Below, piece after piece: positions 35,099-43,713 of a stretch of DNA of 64,000 nucleotides (position 1 is its first letter; each line of letters starts with the position of its first letter). The notes beneath the pieces are model-generated. The model saw nothing but the letters and a program-made list of their open reading frames with translations. It was not told the origin of the DNA and searched no databases. The position numbers and the translations under genes were made by a program. The stretch is from an uncultured Flavobacteriaceae bacterium. Its GTDB lineage: Bacteria > Bacteroidota > Bacteroidia > Flavobacteriales > Flavobacteriaceae. The stretch is from contig CANLWB010000001.1 of NCBI GenBank assembly GCA_947494695.1, positions 62,001 through 126,000 of the forward strand. The letters are read 5' to 3'.

Positions 35099-36675
35099 TA
35101 AATATAATGTTCGTTTACTAATTCTATCACACTTTCTACGGTAGGTACTTTGGCAACTCTAACATCACTAAAATGCTTTTTAGCTTCTTTGGCCGTTGTT
35201 TCTCCTATACAAAAGGCAATAACTTCGGCATCATTCTTTTGTGTGAAGCTCTGTACCGTAGACGGACTGTAAAACATAACTGCTTCTACAGACGCTTCTA
35301 CTTTATGTCCATCAAACTTTGTTTGGTAGGCTTCTATTTCGTTAACTTGTATATGATTTTGGGTTAAAATAGTTGGTAAAGCATCTAGTCTTATGTCGCT
35401 ACAGAAGTATGTTACTTCGGTGCCATCAATATATTCGGTTAAATACTCTGCTAGTTTTTGAGCATTTTTTTCGACATGTTTTACTTTGCCAATTTTATGT
35501 TCTATAAGTTTTTTGGTTCGCCGTCCAACACAGTAAATATTTTTAAACTGTAGCTCGGTAGCTGAATAGTTGGTTACCAATGCTTCCACAGCATTCTTAC
35601 TTGTTATAATAACGTTTTCAATTCTAGATTTTAGAAGTTGTGGACGAATACGGTTTGGGCTTATTTTGATAAAATCGTCACTCTTGGCCACTACTTTTTG
35701 ATGGAATAACAAACGTTGATCTTCGGTGAGGGACTTGGTTGAAAAGACATTAACCGGGTTGTTCGAGTATTTAATATCGTCCATAAGACGTTTACCTCCG
35801 CGTTCAATGATATAGTCGGCAGAAAAAACGGCCATGTCTTCGTGTTTGCCTAGTTTTTCAACTCTGGTAACTTCTATTTTTTTTGAGCCATCTTTACTTA
35901 GAAGGACCCCCTTAAAATGCACCTCTTCATTTTTAATTTTGGCAAGAGCTCCAATAGGTGCTGTACAGCCACCTTCTAATCGGTTTAAAAACGTACGCTC
36001 GATGGTCGTGCAAATTTCGGTTTCTTCGTGATTTAATTCCGCACAAGCGTTTTTTGAAAAATCGTCGTCTTCTAAAGCGGTTATCATGATGGCTCCTTGT
36101 GCGGGTGCGGGAATCATCCAGTCTAGGTTAATAGATTCATCTGGTCTTATTCCAATTCGACCAATACCTGCTGCCGCGAATATGGCACCGTTCCAGTGTT
36201 CGTTATCGTTTAGTTTTTGTAAACGAGAATTTACATTACCTCGCAAATCTTCAATGGTATGCGTTGGATAACGGTTTAACCACTGGGCTTTACGTCTTAG
36301 GCTTCCCGTTGCGATGGTTGCATCTTTGGCACTTAAAAACTCTTCATTTTTTTTAAAAACGAGTGTATCATTTACGTTTCCTCGTTTTAAAACAGCTGCC
36401 TGAACAATGCCTTTTGGTAAAACTGTGGGGACATCTTTTAGAGAATGCACAGCGATATCAATGTCATGATTTAACATGGCGATGTCTAAGGTGCGTGTAA
36501 AAATACCTGTAATACCTAATTCGTACAGTGGTTTGTCTAAAACAAGATCACCAGTAGATTTTACCGGAACGAGTTCCGTATGATATCCTAAATGCTCGAG
36601 TTGAGACTGTACTGTTTTAGCTTGCCATAGTGCTAATTCACTATCGCGTGTGCCAATTCTAATGGTTTTAGACAT
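35098..36675 (-). CDS. hemC-hemD: Fused hydroxymethylbilane synthase / uroporphyrinogen III synthase
   Basis: A 525-residue fusion. Residues 1 to about 300 are HemC, with TRDSELALWQAKTV, catalytic Asp81 in HSLKD, ATGSLRRKAQWL and the dipyrromethane-binding Cys237 in GGCTAPIGA. Residues from about 307 form a HemD domain (VIITSKNAVEALV, YCVGRRTKKLIE, VEAVMFYSPSTVQSFTQ, AFCIGETTAKEA). The fused enzyme would make hydroxymethylbilane from four porphobilinogens and close it to uroporphyrinogen III. Its start overlaps hemA by eight bases. HemC-HemD fusions occur in several Bacteroidota. Confidence 0.95.
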   Translation of the reverse strand: MSKTIRIGTRDSELALWQAKTVQSQLEHLGYHTELVPVKSTGDLVLDKPLYELGITGIFTRTLDIAMLNHDIDIAVHSLKDVPTVLPKGIVQAAVLKRGNVNDTLVFKKNEEFLSAKDATIATGSLRRKAQWLNRYPTHTIEDLRGNVNSRLQKLNDNEHWNGAIFAAAGIGRIGIRPDESINLDWMIPAPAQGAIMITALEDDDFSKNACAELNHEETEICTTIERTFLNRLEGGCTAPIGALAKIKNEEVHFKGVLLSKDGSKKIEVTRVEKLGKHEDMAVFSADYIIERGGKRLMDDIKYSNNPVNVFSTKSLTEDQRLLFHQKVVAKSDDFIKISPNRIRPQLLKSRIENVIITSKNAVEALVTNYSATELQFKNIYCVGRRTKKLIEHKIGKVKHVEKNAQKLAEYLTEYIDGTEVTYFCSDIRLDALPTILTQNHIQVNEIEAYQTKFDGHKVEASVEAVMFYSPSTVQSFTQKNDAEVIAFCIGETTAKEAKKHFSDVRVAKVPTVESVIELVNEHYI

Positions 36676-37927
36676 GTGCTTTTGATTCTAGCTGAAAAAC
36701 TTTTTTAATAAGTTCCAGGCTCTCGTCTGTGGAGATATTGTCATCTTTTAAATGATGCGCAAAATGGTTAGTGATTTTTTGAATGATGTTGTTGCTTATG
36801 GTTTCAGCCTGAGCTTCATTGAAATTCGAATTTTTCTTGCGTTGCGTGTCTAATTCGGCAGCTGCAAAATCGGCAAGTTTATTTTTTAACGCTTTGATGG
36901 TAGGTGCAAACTTTCTGGTTTCCAGCCATTCGTTAAATTCCGTTTTTACATCTTCTATAATCGATTCGGCAAATGGAATATGCTTTTTGCGTTCTTCCAG
37001 AGTTTTATCTGTGATTTTTGATAAATGATCTAAATGAACTAAAGTAACATGACTCAATTCCTGAACATTTGAATCGACATTTTTAGGAATAGACAAATCT
37101 AAAATAAGAAGTGGTTTTTTAGACTGAATAATATATTTATCAATTGTAGGGCGTTGTGCGCCTGTTGCAACGATTAAAATATCTGAATGCGCAATTTCCT
37201 CCTGCAAATTGGCATAATCTTTAACGACTAAGTTGAACTTACCTGCAATGATTTCTGCTTTGTCCTTTGTTCTGTTAATTAAAGTGATTTGCTCATTTTT
37301 GGTGTGTTTTACCAAGTTTTCGCAAGTATTTCTACCAATTTTTCCGGTTCCAAAAAGCAAAATATTCTTATTGGAAACATCTTTAACAGTATTGAAAATG
37401 TATTGAACTGAAGCGAAGGATACAGATGTTGCACCAGAAGAGATGTTAGTTTCTGTTTTAATACGTTTACTGGCTTGAATCACAGCATTTACTAATCGTT
37501 CTGAAAAATGATTTAGCAACCCGTGTTTTTTTGAAGCACGAGCACTACTTTTTAACTGACTAATAATTTCGAAATCTCCGAGAATCTGACTATCTAAACC
37601 TGATCCCACACGGAACATATGGGCGATGGCATCTTTATTTTTATAAATGTATGCAACATCCTGAAATTCTTCAACAGTTCCTCTTGTATTGTCACAAAGG
37701 AGCTGAATGAGTTGAAAAGGGTGTTGCGCGAATCCGTAAATCTCAGTTCTATTACAGGTAGAAGTCACCACCAAACTTTCAATGCCATTGTCCTTAGCTT
37801 GGTTGAGGAGTGTTAATTTGCCGGCCTCATCTAAACTAAAGCGTCCTCTTATATCGGCATCGGCTTTTTTATAACTTAAACCAATGGCATAAAAGTAGTT
37901 ACTCCTGGATATATTATACTTCTGCAT
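36668..37927 (-). CDS. hemA: Glutamyl-tRNA reductase
   Basis: A 419-residue enzyme reducing glutamyl-tRNA to glutamate-1-semialdehyde, the committed step of haem synthesis. The catalytic Cys58 is in TSTCNRTEIYG, followed by RVGSGLDSQILGDFEIISQL and the NADPH-binding LLFGTGKIGRNTCENL. The C-terminal dimerisation domain is complete. I use ATG 37927 (MQKYNISRSNYFY); a TTG seven codons upstream is less likely. A -7 box TACTTTTG lies 24 bp upstream. hemL is not in the window. Confidence 0.96.
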   Translation of the reverse strand: MQKYNISRSNYFYAIGLSYKKADADIRGRFSLDEAGKLTLLNQAKDNGIESLVVTSTCNRTEIYGFAQHPFQLIQLLCDNTRGTVEEFQDVAYIYKNKDAIAHMFRVGSGLDSQILGDFEIISQLKSSARASKKHGLLNHFSERLVNAVIQASKRIKTETNISSGATSVSFASVQYIFNTVKDVSNKNILLFGTGKIGRNTCENLVKHTKNEQITLINRTKDKAEIIAGKFNLVVKDYANLQEEIAHSDILIVATGAQRPTIDKYIIQSKKPLLILDLSIPKNVDSNVQELSHVTLVHLDHLSKITDKTLEERKKHIPFAESIIEDVKTEFNEWLETRKFAPTIKALKNKLADFAAAELDTQRKKNSNFNEAQAETISNNIIQKITNHFAHHLKDDNISTDESLELIKKVFQLESKAHV

Positions 37928-37950
37928 GTTTGATACTTGAAATTCCAAAG

Positions 37951-37958
37951 CAAAAGTA
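37951..37958 (-). promoter_or_regulatory. -7 promoter element of hemA
   Basis: The minus strand reads TACTTTTG, matching TAnnTTTG, 24 bp before the hemA ATG. A clear -33 TTG is not seen. Confidence 0.5.
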
Positions 37959-38086
37959 TATCGATGATGACTAAAAAAATAACGCTTAAAGAACTTTTAA
38001 TATCGTTTGTGGTTTTTTTGGGTTGTTTTTTTTAAAAATATGATAAATGTCATATTTTTGCTGATTATTAGGCAGTTTTTGCTTAA

Positions 38087-38111
38087 TTTATTTAGAACCA
38101 ATCTAAATAAA
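38087..38111. promoter_or_regulatory. Perfect palindrome, candidate iron/haem operator
   Basis: TTTATTTAGA (38087-38096) and TCTAAATAAA (38102-38111) are exact inverted repeats around ACCAA. The site ends six bases before the ATG of the AraC-type gene and lies in the divergent hemA/AraC region. Its shape resembles iron-dependent repressor operators; which regulator binds is inference. Confidence 0.6.
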
Positions 38112-38117
38112 ATCATT

Positions 38118-39020
38118 ATGGGGAAGGAAATAGATCATAATAAAAGTGTCGCTCAAAGTACTTTTGATGAAACACTTATAGATGACCACACGGTAGTCTT
38201 AACGTTTAAGAATGAAACCAATCAGGTTCAGTCTCTTGCCAAAGATATTGATAGCGATTATATACAATTTCATTTTTGTGTAAAAGGAGCAAGTAGTTTT
38301 GTTTTTAATGAAGGGCGGTATACATTAAACATCCTTGAAGAGAATTCCTTACTGCTGTATAACCCACAAAGAGATTTACCAATAAATTTGCAAATTGATC
38401 CTAATTCCTGGATGGTTTCTATTTTAGTATCGATTAAGAAATTCCATGGGTTTTTTTCACAGGAAGCGGGATACATTACATTTTTAAGTGATGACAATAA
38501 GGATAAGAAATACTATAAAGATCGCATTATCTCACCGTCTATGGCGATTGTTTTAAATCAGTTGTTAAGCTATAACCTAAACCAATCTGTTAAAAGTCTT
38601 TATTTTAAGGGGAAGGCATACGAACTTTTAAGTCTTTATTTTAACAGAAGTGAAGACGCCGATATAGAGCAATGTCCATTTCTTGTAGATGAAACCAACG
38701 TTACAAAGATTAGAAAGGCTAAGGAAATTATAATTGCTCGCATGGCAGAGCCACCGAGTTTACAGGAACTAGCAGATGAAATAGGACTAAATCTTAAAAA
38801 GCTAAAGGAAGGATTTAAGCAAATATATGGGGATTCGGTGTTTAGCTTTTTATTCGATTATAAAATGGAAGTCGCCAGGAAGCTCTTGGAGTCGGGTGAT
38901 AACAATGTAAATGAGGTGGGGCATCGCGTGGGATATAGTACCTCCAGTCATTTTATTGCGGCCTTTAAAAAGAAATATGGAACGACCCCAAAAAAATACG
39001 TAATGTCATTATCTTCGTAA
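38118..39020 (+). CDS. AraC-family transcriptional regulator in the haem cluster
   Basis: A 300-residue regulator starting at ATG 38118 (MGKEIDHNKSVAQ); the longer frame upstream is just AT-rich leader. The N-terminal ~190 residues are a sensor region with strands (DSDYIQFHFCVKGASSFVFN). The C-terminal AraC DNA-binding domain has two helix-turn-helix units, PPSLQELADEIGLNLKKLKE and VGYSTSSHFIAAFKKKYGTT. Related Flavobacteriia regulators lie beside hemA and hemH, and the PchR type responds to siderophores. Control of the haem genes is likely but inferred. It is 13 bp before hemH, and a perfect palindrome overlaps its leader. Confidence 0.88.
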   Translation: MGKEIDHNKSVAQSTFDETLIDDHTVVLTFKNETNQVQSLAKDIDSDYIQFHFCVKGASSFVFNEGRYTLNILEENSLLLYNPQRDLPINLQIDPNSWMVSILVSIKKFHGFFSQEAGYITFLSDDNKDKKYYKDRIISPSMAIVLNQLLSYNLNQSVKSLYFKGKAYELLSLYFNRSEDADIEQCPFLVDETNVTKIRKAKEIIIARMAEPPSLQELADEIGLNLKKLKEGFKQIYGDSVFSFLFDYKMEVARKLLESGDNNVNEVGHRVGYSTSSHFIAAFKKKYGTTPKKYVMSLSS

Positions 39021-39033
39021 AAAATTACTACTA

Positions 39034-40068
39034 ATGAAAAAAGGCGTTTTACTGGTAAACCTCGGATCGCCAGATAGTCCGGAACCAAAAGATGTAAAGA
39101 AGTATCTCGGTGAGTTTTTAATGGACGAGCGTGTCATCGATATCCCCTATTGGGCGAGAAGTTTGATCGTAAAAGGGATCGTATTAAAAACACGACCAAA
39201 AGCATCTGCAGCGGCATACAAGAAGATTTGGTGGGAAGAGGGCTCTCCTTTAATTGTGATTTCAGAAAGACTTCAAAGTAAAATACAAGAGCAAATGGAC
39301 GAGCCTGTTGCTTTGGCTATGCGCTATGGAAGTATGACCATTAAAAAAGGACTTCAGGAGTTAGTAGATAAAGGCGTTGATGAGGTTTTGTTATTCCCTT
39401 TATATCCTCAATTTGCAATGGCAACCACCGAGACCATTACCGTATTGGCCGAAGACATAAGGCAGCAGTATTTTCCGAATATAAGTATAGAGTCGGTTCC
39501 AGCATTTTATAATAAACCGGAATACATAGACGTGCTTTCTAATTCCATAAAAAGAGATTTAGATGGAAAAGAATTTGAACACTTACTATTTTCCTATCAC
39601 GGTGTTCCCGAACGTCATATAAAGAAAAGCGATGTTACCAAATCACATTGTCAAATAGATGGTAGTTGTTGTGTAACGCCGTCAAAAGCACATGAGTTTT
39701 GCTACAGGCATCAGTGCTTTGAGGTGACCAGATTGGTTGCCAAAGCATTAAAATTGGAAGAAGGAAGCTATTCTACGTCTTTTCAATCGCGTTTAGGTTT
39801 CGACCCCTGGTTACAACCGTATACAGACAGAACCATTGAACGTTTAGGGAAACAAGGTGTAAAAAAAATGGCTATTGTAACCCCGGCATTTGTTAGTGAT
39901 TGTCTTGAAACCTTAGAAGAAATTGCTATGGAAGGTCAGGAGATTTTTCATGAAATGGGCGGACATGATTTCACAACGGTTCCATGTTTAAATGACAACG
40001 ATGCGTTTGTTAATCTGCTGAGTAAGTGGATAAAAGCATGGACAGTATCATCTGTTAAGGTAAGTTAG
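39034..40068 (+). CDS. hemH: Ferrochelatase
   Basis: A 344-residue enzyme inserting Fe2+ into protoporphyrin IX. The metal-binding His189 is in FSYHGVPERHIKK, the start VLLVNLGSPDSPEPKDVKKY is typical, and FVSDCLETLEEIAMEG is near the C-terminus. After the active site, five Cys occur within 23 residues (206, 212, 213, 223, 228; CQIDGSCC, then CYRHQC), which may bind an iron-sulfur cluster or another metal. It follows the AraC gene by 13 bp and precedes the hemJ-like gene by 3 bp. Confidence 0.95.
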   Translation: MKKGVLLVNLGSPDSPEPKDVKKYLGEFLMDERVIDIPYWARSLIVKGIVLKTRPKASAAAYKKIWWEEGSPLIVISERLQSKIQEQMDEPVALAMRYGSMTIKKGLQELVDKGVDEVLLFPLYPQFAMATTETITVLAEDIRQQYFPNISIESVPAFYNKPEYIDVLSNSIKRDLDGKEFEHLLFSYHGVPERHIKKSDVTKSHCQIDGSCCVTPSKAHEFCYRHQCFEVTRLVAKALKLEEGSYSTSFQSRLGFDPWLQPYTDRTIERLGKQGVKKMAIVTPAFVSDCLETLEEIAMEGQEIFHEMGGHDFTTVPCLNDNDAFVNLLSKWIKAWTVSSVKVS

Positions 40069-40071
40069 ACT

Positions 40072-40620
40072 ATGGCATATTATTTCTACATTAAGGCATT
40101 TCATCTAATTTTTGTTATTACCTGGTTTGCCGGATTGTTCTATATTCCGCGCTTATTTGTTTATCAAATTGAAGCGTTTCACAAGCCTTCTCCAGACAAA
40201 GAGATTTTAGGACAACAGCTTAAACTTATGGCCAAACGATTGTGGTTTATTATTACCTGGCCATCTGCTGTACTGGCACTTTTATTTGGGATAACGCTAT
40301 TTTATTTAAATCCGACATTGGTTTATCAAGACTGGATGCAGGTAAAACTTGGTTTTGTGGTGTTACTTTTTATTTACCATTTTAAGACACATCACTTTTA
40401 TAAACAATTGCAAAATGATGTCGTTAAAAAATCATCAAGTTTTATGCGTATATGGAACGAAGGCGCCACTTTTATTCTTTTTGCAGTGATATTTTTGGTT
40501 ATTCTTAAGAGTGCTATTAACTGGATATGGGGCGTAGTTGGTATTTTGGTTTTAGGAATACTTATTATGTTGGGCTTCAAGGTTTATAAGAATATCCGAG
40601 CTAAAAATCCAGAGGCCTAA
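40072..40620 (+). CDS. hemJ: HemJ-like protoporphyrinogen IX oxidase (CopD family label)
   Basis: A 182-residue protein with four to five membrane helices (FHLIFVITWFAGLFYIPRLF, FIITWPSAVLALLFGITLFY, VVGILVLGILIMLGF). A conserved His near residue 11 (KAFHLIFVITWF) and a Lys in WMQVKLGFVVLL match the His and Lys reported as essential in HemJ. It would oxidise protoporphyrinogen IX to protoporphyrin IX. Location directly after hemH and absence of hemG/hemY in the window support this. The family is often labelled CopD, but copper export is unlikely here. Confidence 0.83.
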   Translation: MAYYFYIKAFHLIFVITWFAGLFYIPRLFVYQIEAFHKPSPDKEILGQQLKLMAKRLWFIITWPSAVLALLFGITLFYLNPTLVYQDWMQVKLGFVVLLFIYHFKTHHFYKQLQNDVVKKSSSFMRIWNEGATFILFAVIFLVILKSAINWIWGVVGILVLGILIMLGFKVYKNIRAKNPEA

Positions 40621-40748
40621 TCAAATATTTAAATCTTAAAAATCTAATTTCAATATTTGGAATTTAGAATTTGGAATTTTGTTTTTTTAAGAGAACTTGG
40701 TTTGATTATTATTATATTTAGAGAACTTTAAAGATGTAAATTTTATTA

Positions 40749-42203
40749 ATGAAATTAAAAAAACTGTCCTTACGTACTCGCATTTTTTTAGCCATGATAT
40801 TGCTGGTTTTATTGGCGTCCATCCTAATTTCGGCAGTGGCTATTTTTCAATATAAGGAGGAGCGACAAGATTATCATAAAGGGAGACTAGAGCGTAAAGA
40901 AGAGAATATTCAAACCCATCTTAAACGTGTTTTAAACGGAAGACAAAATACCTGGGAAGTAAAAACAGAAAACATTCCTGTTATTTTTAAGGAAGAGATA
41001 TTTAATGTTGCAGATATTCATAAACTACAAATTAATTTATATGATTTAGAGGGGGAATTATTAATATCCTCGAAATACGAATTAAAAAGGGATATTGCCA
41101 CATGTCTGGATGCTGAAGTTTTAAACTCTATTTCTAATACTGCGGCACACCGGTTTGTAGATAAGCACCGTGAAAATGGAGAGATCTTTCAATCTTCTTA
41201 CACCTATCTCACAGACCAACGCTTCAAACCTATTGCGATTTTAAACTTGCCGTATTTGGAAAAGGACGATTTCCTTACCAAAGAGCTTGAAGAGTTTTTA
41301 AGACGTATTGCCTATGCCTACATGCTGGTATTACTTATGGGTATTGTTATAGCATTTTTGTTATCTAAATATATTACAAAGTCATTAAAAACGATTAGCG
41401 ATAAAATTAATGCGACCCGTTTAGAGAAGCGTAATGAAAAGATTGAGGTAAGTGATACCAGTGAGGAGATTTCTACTTTGGTAAATTCGTATAATAGTAT
41501 GATTGACGAACTAGAGGAGAGTGCTGTGCAATTGGCCAGGAGTGAGCGTGAACAGGCGTGGAGGGAAATGGCAAAACAGGTTGCCCATGAAATTAAGAAT
41601 CCTTTGACTCCAATGCGCTTAACAGTGCAAAACTTTCAACGAAAATTCGATGCAACAGACGAAAAGATTCATTCGAAGTTAGACGAGTACAGTAAAACAC
41701 TAATTCAACAAATAGACACCATGAGTTCTATTGCTTCTGCCTTTTCTAATTTTGCGAAAATGCCAGCGCAGCAGAATGAAACACTTAATGTGGTGAAAAT
41801 TGTAAAATTGGCGCTCGATATTTTTAATGAAGACTATATTTTCTTTACAGCAGATCAAAAAGAAATCATTGCCAAGTTTGATAGAACGCAACTTATTCGG
41901 GTTATTACGAACTTAGTAAAAAATGGTATTCAGGCCATACCAGAAGACCAAATACCAAGAATTGTTATCAATGTAGGAACACAGGATAATAATGTGATTG
42001 TTACGGTTGCCGATAACGGGGCTGGCGTTGCAGAGGAGAATATGGGTAAAGTTTTTGAACCTAAATTTACTACAAAAACGAGCGGTATGGGATTGGGGTT
42101 AGCCATGGTTAAGAACATTGTTGAAACTTACAAGGGCACCATCACGTTTACTTCCGAGAGAGATAAAGGGACTACATTTACCGTGACATTCCCTAAAGAA
42201 TAA
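40749..42203 (+). CDS. Sensor histidine kinase (NtrY-like architecture)
   Basis: A 484-residue membrane kinase. Helices lie near residues 12-32 (IFLAMILLVLLASILISAVA) and 195-215 (YMLVLLMGIVIAFLLSKYIT), bracketing a periplasmic sensor of about 160 residues. A HAMP-like linker follows, then the phosphoacceptor His in QVAHEIKNPLTPMRL and the ATPase motifs NLVKNGIQAIP, VADNGAGV and TSGMGLGLAMV. No response regulator is adjacent, so the partner is unknown. DsbD-N-like and crotonase genes follow 22 bp later. Confidence 0.92.
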   Translation: MKLKKLSLRTRIFLAMILLVLLASILISAVAIFQYKEERQDYHKGRLERKEENIQTHLKRVLNGRQNTWEVKTENIPVIFKEEIFNVADIHKLQINLYDLEGELLISSKYELKRDIATCLDAEVLNSISNTAAHRFVDKHRENGEIFQSSYTYLTDQRFKPIAILNLPYLEKDDFLTKELEEFLRRIAYAYMLVLLMGIVIAFLLSKYITKSLKTISDKINATRLEKRNEKIEVSDTSEEISTLVNSYNSMIDELEESAVQLARSEREQAWREMAKQVAHEIKNPLTPMRLTVQNFQRKFDATDEKIHSKLDEYSKTLIQQIDTMSSIASAFSNFAKMPAQQNETLNVVKIVKLALDIFNEDYIFFTADQKEIIAKFDRTQLIRVITNLVKNGIQAIPEDQIPRIVINVGTQDNNVIVTVADNGAGVAEENMGKVFEPKFTTKTSGMGLGLAMVKNIVETYKGTITFTSERDKGTTFTVTFPKE

Positions 42204-42225
42204 AGCTTCAATTAAATATCTTAAA

Positions 42226-42666
42226 ATGAATAAAATTCTGGTTTTAGCACTTTTTATCACTTCTATAGGCTATTCGCAAATTTTAGAACCCGTTAAATGG
42301 TCAACTAGAGTGGAAAAAATATCAAATTTAGAGTATGATCTTATTATAACAGCTAAAATAGAACCAAACTTTCATTTATATGCACTTGATGTGCCTCAAG
42401 GTGGTCCGTTACCAACTGTATTTATTTTTGAAAAGAACGCTGGTTATGAGTTGATGGGGGCTATGACTGAACCGAAAGGAAAAACAATGTTCGATTCTAC
42501 TTTTGAGCTTCATGTGAAGCACTTTGAAGCGTCAGCCAGTTTTAGGCAGCGCGTTAAATTAAAGACAAAAAAAGAACTAAAGATATCTGGTGAGATTGAA
42601 TTTATGACTTGTAATGATTCAAGCTGTGTGCCGGGTTATGACGATTTTGAAATTACTATACGCTAA
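42226..42666 (+). CDS. Stand-alone DsbD N-terminal-like periplasmic protein
   Basis: A 146-residue secreted protein: a signal peptide ending IGYSQ, then an immunoglobulin-like beta domain (LILTAKIEPNFHLYAL-type segment, EPKGKTMFDSTFELHV) and a Cys pair in TCNDSSCVPGYD. This is the disulfide-exchanging N-terminal domain of DsbD without the membrane and thioredoxin domains. It could pass electrons to a periplasmic thiol oxidoreductase encoded elsewhere. It is 22 bp after the kinase. Confidence 0.75.
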   Translation: MNKILVLALFITSIGYSQILEPVKWSTRVEKISNLEYDLIITAKIEPNFHLYALDVPQGGPLPTVFIFEKNAGYELMGAMTEPKGKTMFDSTFELHVKHFEASASFRQRVKLKTKKELKISGEIEFMTCNDSSCVPGYDDFEITIR

Positions 42667-42681
42667 ACAAACTATAAGACA

Positions 42682-43464
42682 ATGAGTTATACGAATTTAT
42701 TATTAGAGACTAATCATGGTGTCACAACGATTACGATTAATCGACCTAAAAAGCTAAATGCCCTCAATAAAGAAACCATAGGAGAGTTACATGACGCTTT
42801 CAAGTTCGCAGACCAGGATGCTGAAACAAAGGTTATTATCGTTACCGGTAGTGGTGAAAAGGCGTTTGTGGCAGGGGCAGATATTAGCGAGTTTTCAGAT
42901 TACAGTGTTGAAGAGGGGGAAATGCTTGCAGCAAATGGCCAGAAAGTCCTTTTCGATTTTGTAGAGAATTTATCGACTCCCGTAATAGCGGCCGTAAATG
43001 GTTTTGCTCTTGGTGGCGGGTTGGAACTTGCCATGGCGAGCCATTTTAGAGTGGCTAGTGACCATGCTAAAATGGGGTTGCCTGAGGTGTCTTTAGGCGT
43101 TATTCCTGGATATGGTGGTACACAGCGGTTACCTCAATTAATTGGCAAAGGACGAGCCATGGAGCTTATTATGACGGCGGGTATGATAGATGCCAAAGAC
43201 GCACTTAATTATGGTTTAGTGAATCATGTAACGACTCAAGATGAACTGCTTCCATTATGTGAGAAAATTGCTGGTAAAATAGCACGTAACTCGTCGGTCG
43301 CTATTGGTGCTGCTATAAGAAGTATAAATGCCAATTTTATAGACGGTGTTAATGGCTTTAATACCGAGATAAAAGAATTTGGTAAATGCTTTGGCACCGA
43401 AGATTTTACAGAAGGCACTACAGCTTTTCTAGAGAAACGAAAGACGGATTTTCCGGGGAAATAA
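42682..43464 (+). CDS. Enoyl-CoA hydratase/isomerase (crotonase family)
   Basis: A 260-residue crotonase. The oxyanion-hole segments are AFVAGADISEFSDYS and NGFALGGGLELAMASHFRVA, and the Glu-bearing loop is LPEVSLGVIPGYGGTQRLPQ. It hydrates 2-enoyl-CoA, most likely in fatty-acid or short-chain acyl-CoA degradation; 3-hydroxybutyryl-CoA dehydratase activity is also possible. It lies 15 bp after the DsbD-N-like gene and ends the run. Confidence 0.92.
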   Translation: MSYTNLLLETNHGVTTITINRPKKLNALNKETIGELHDAFKFADQDAETKVIIVTGSGEKAFVAGADISEFSDYSVEEGEMLAANGQKVLFDFVENLSTPVIAAVNGFALGGGLELAMASHFRVASDHAKMGLPEVSLGVIPGYGGTQRLPQLIGKGRAMELIMTAGMIDAKDALNYGLVNHVTTQDELLPLCEKIAGKIARNSSVAIGAAIRSINANFIDGVNGFNTEIKEFGKCFGTEDFTEGTTAFLEKRKTDFPGK

Positions 43465-43550
43465 ACGACCTCAGGTCGGACTCACGAAATATTCTATAGG
43501 AAAAGTAATTTTAGAGTACCCAAACGAGTGTCGCGGTACTAAATTAAAAT

Positions 43551-43571
43551 ATCCCGCTCGAAAGGCGGGAT
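43551..43571. repeat. Short palindrome after the crotonase gene
   Basis: ATCCCGC (43551-43557) / GCGGGAT (43565-43571) with a 7-base loop. It has no T-run and belongs to the same TCCC/GGGA palindrome class as the scoA-scoB and hemE elements. Confidence 0.5.
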
Positions 43572-43713
43572 GAGTTCAACTTGGAATTTTGAAGACATTG
43601 TTTCGTATCTAAAATTTGTTAATAACCCAACGTTGTTTTAACATTTTTAGACGCAAATTATAGGTAATTTTAAAGTGCGATTCACAGAGCATTCAATCTT
43701 TAATTTTACTATA

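Noticed and set aside
38007-38117. Upstream extension of the AraC-type gene
   Set aside because: The extra 37 codons are AT-rich leader with a palindrome; the protein is complete from ATG 38118.
40072-40620. Copper export (CopD) function
   Set aside because: Position after hemH and the conserved His and Lys fit HemJ better.
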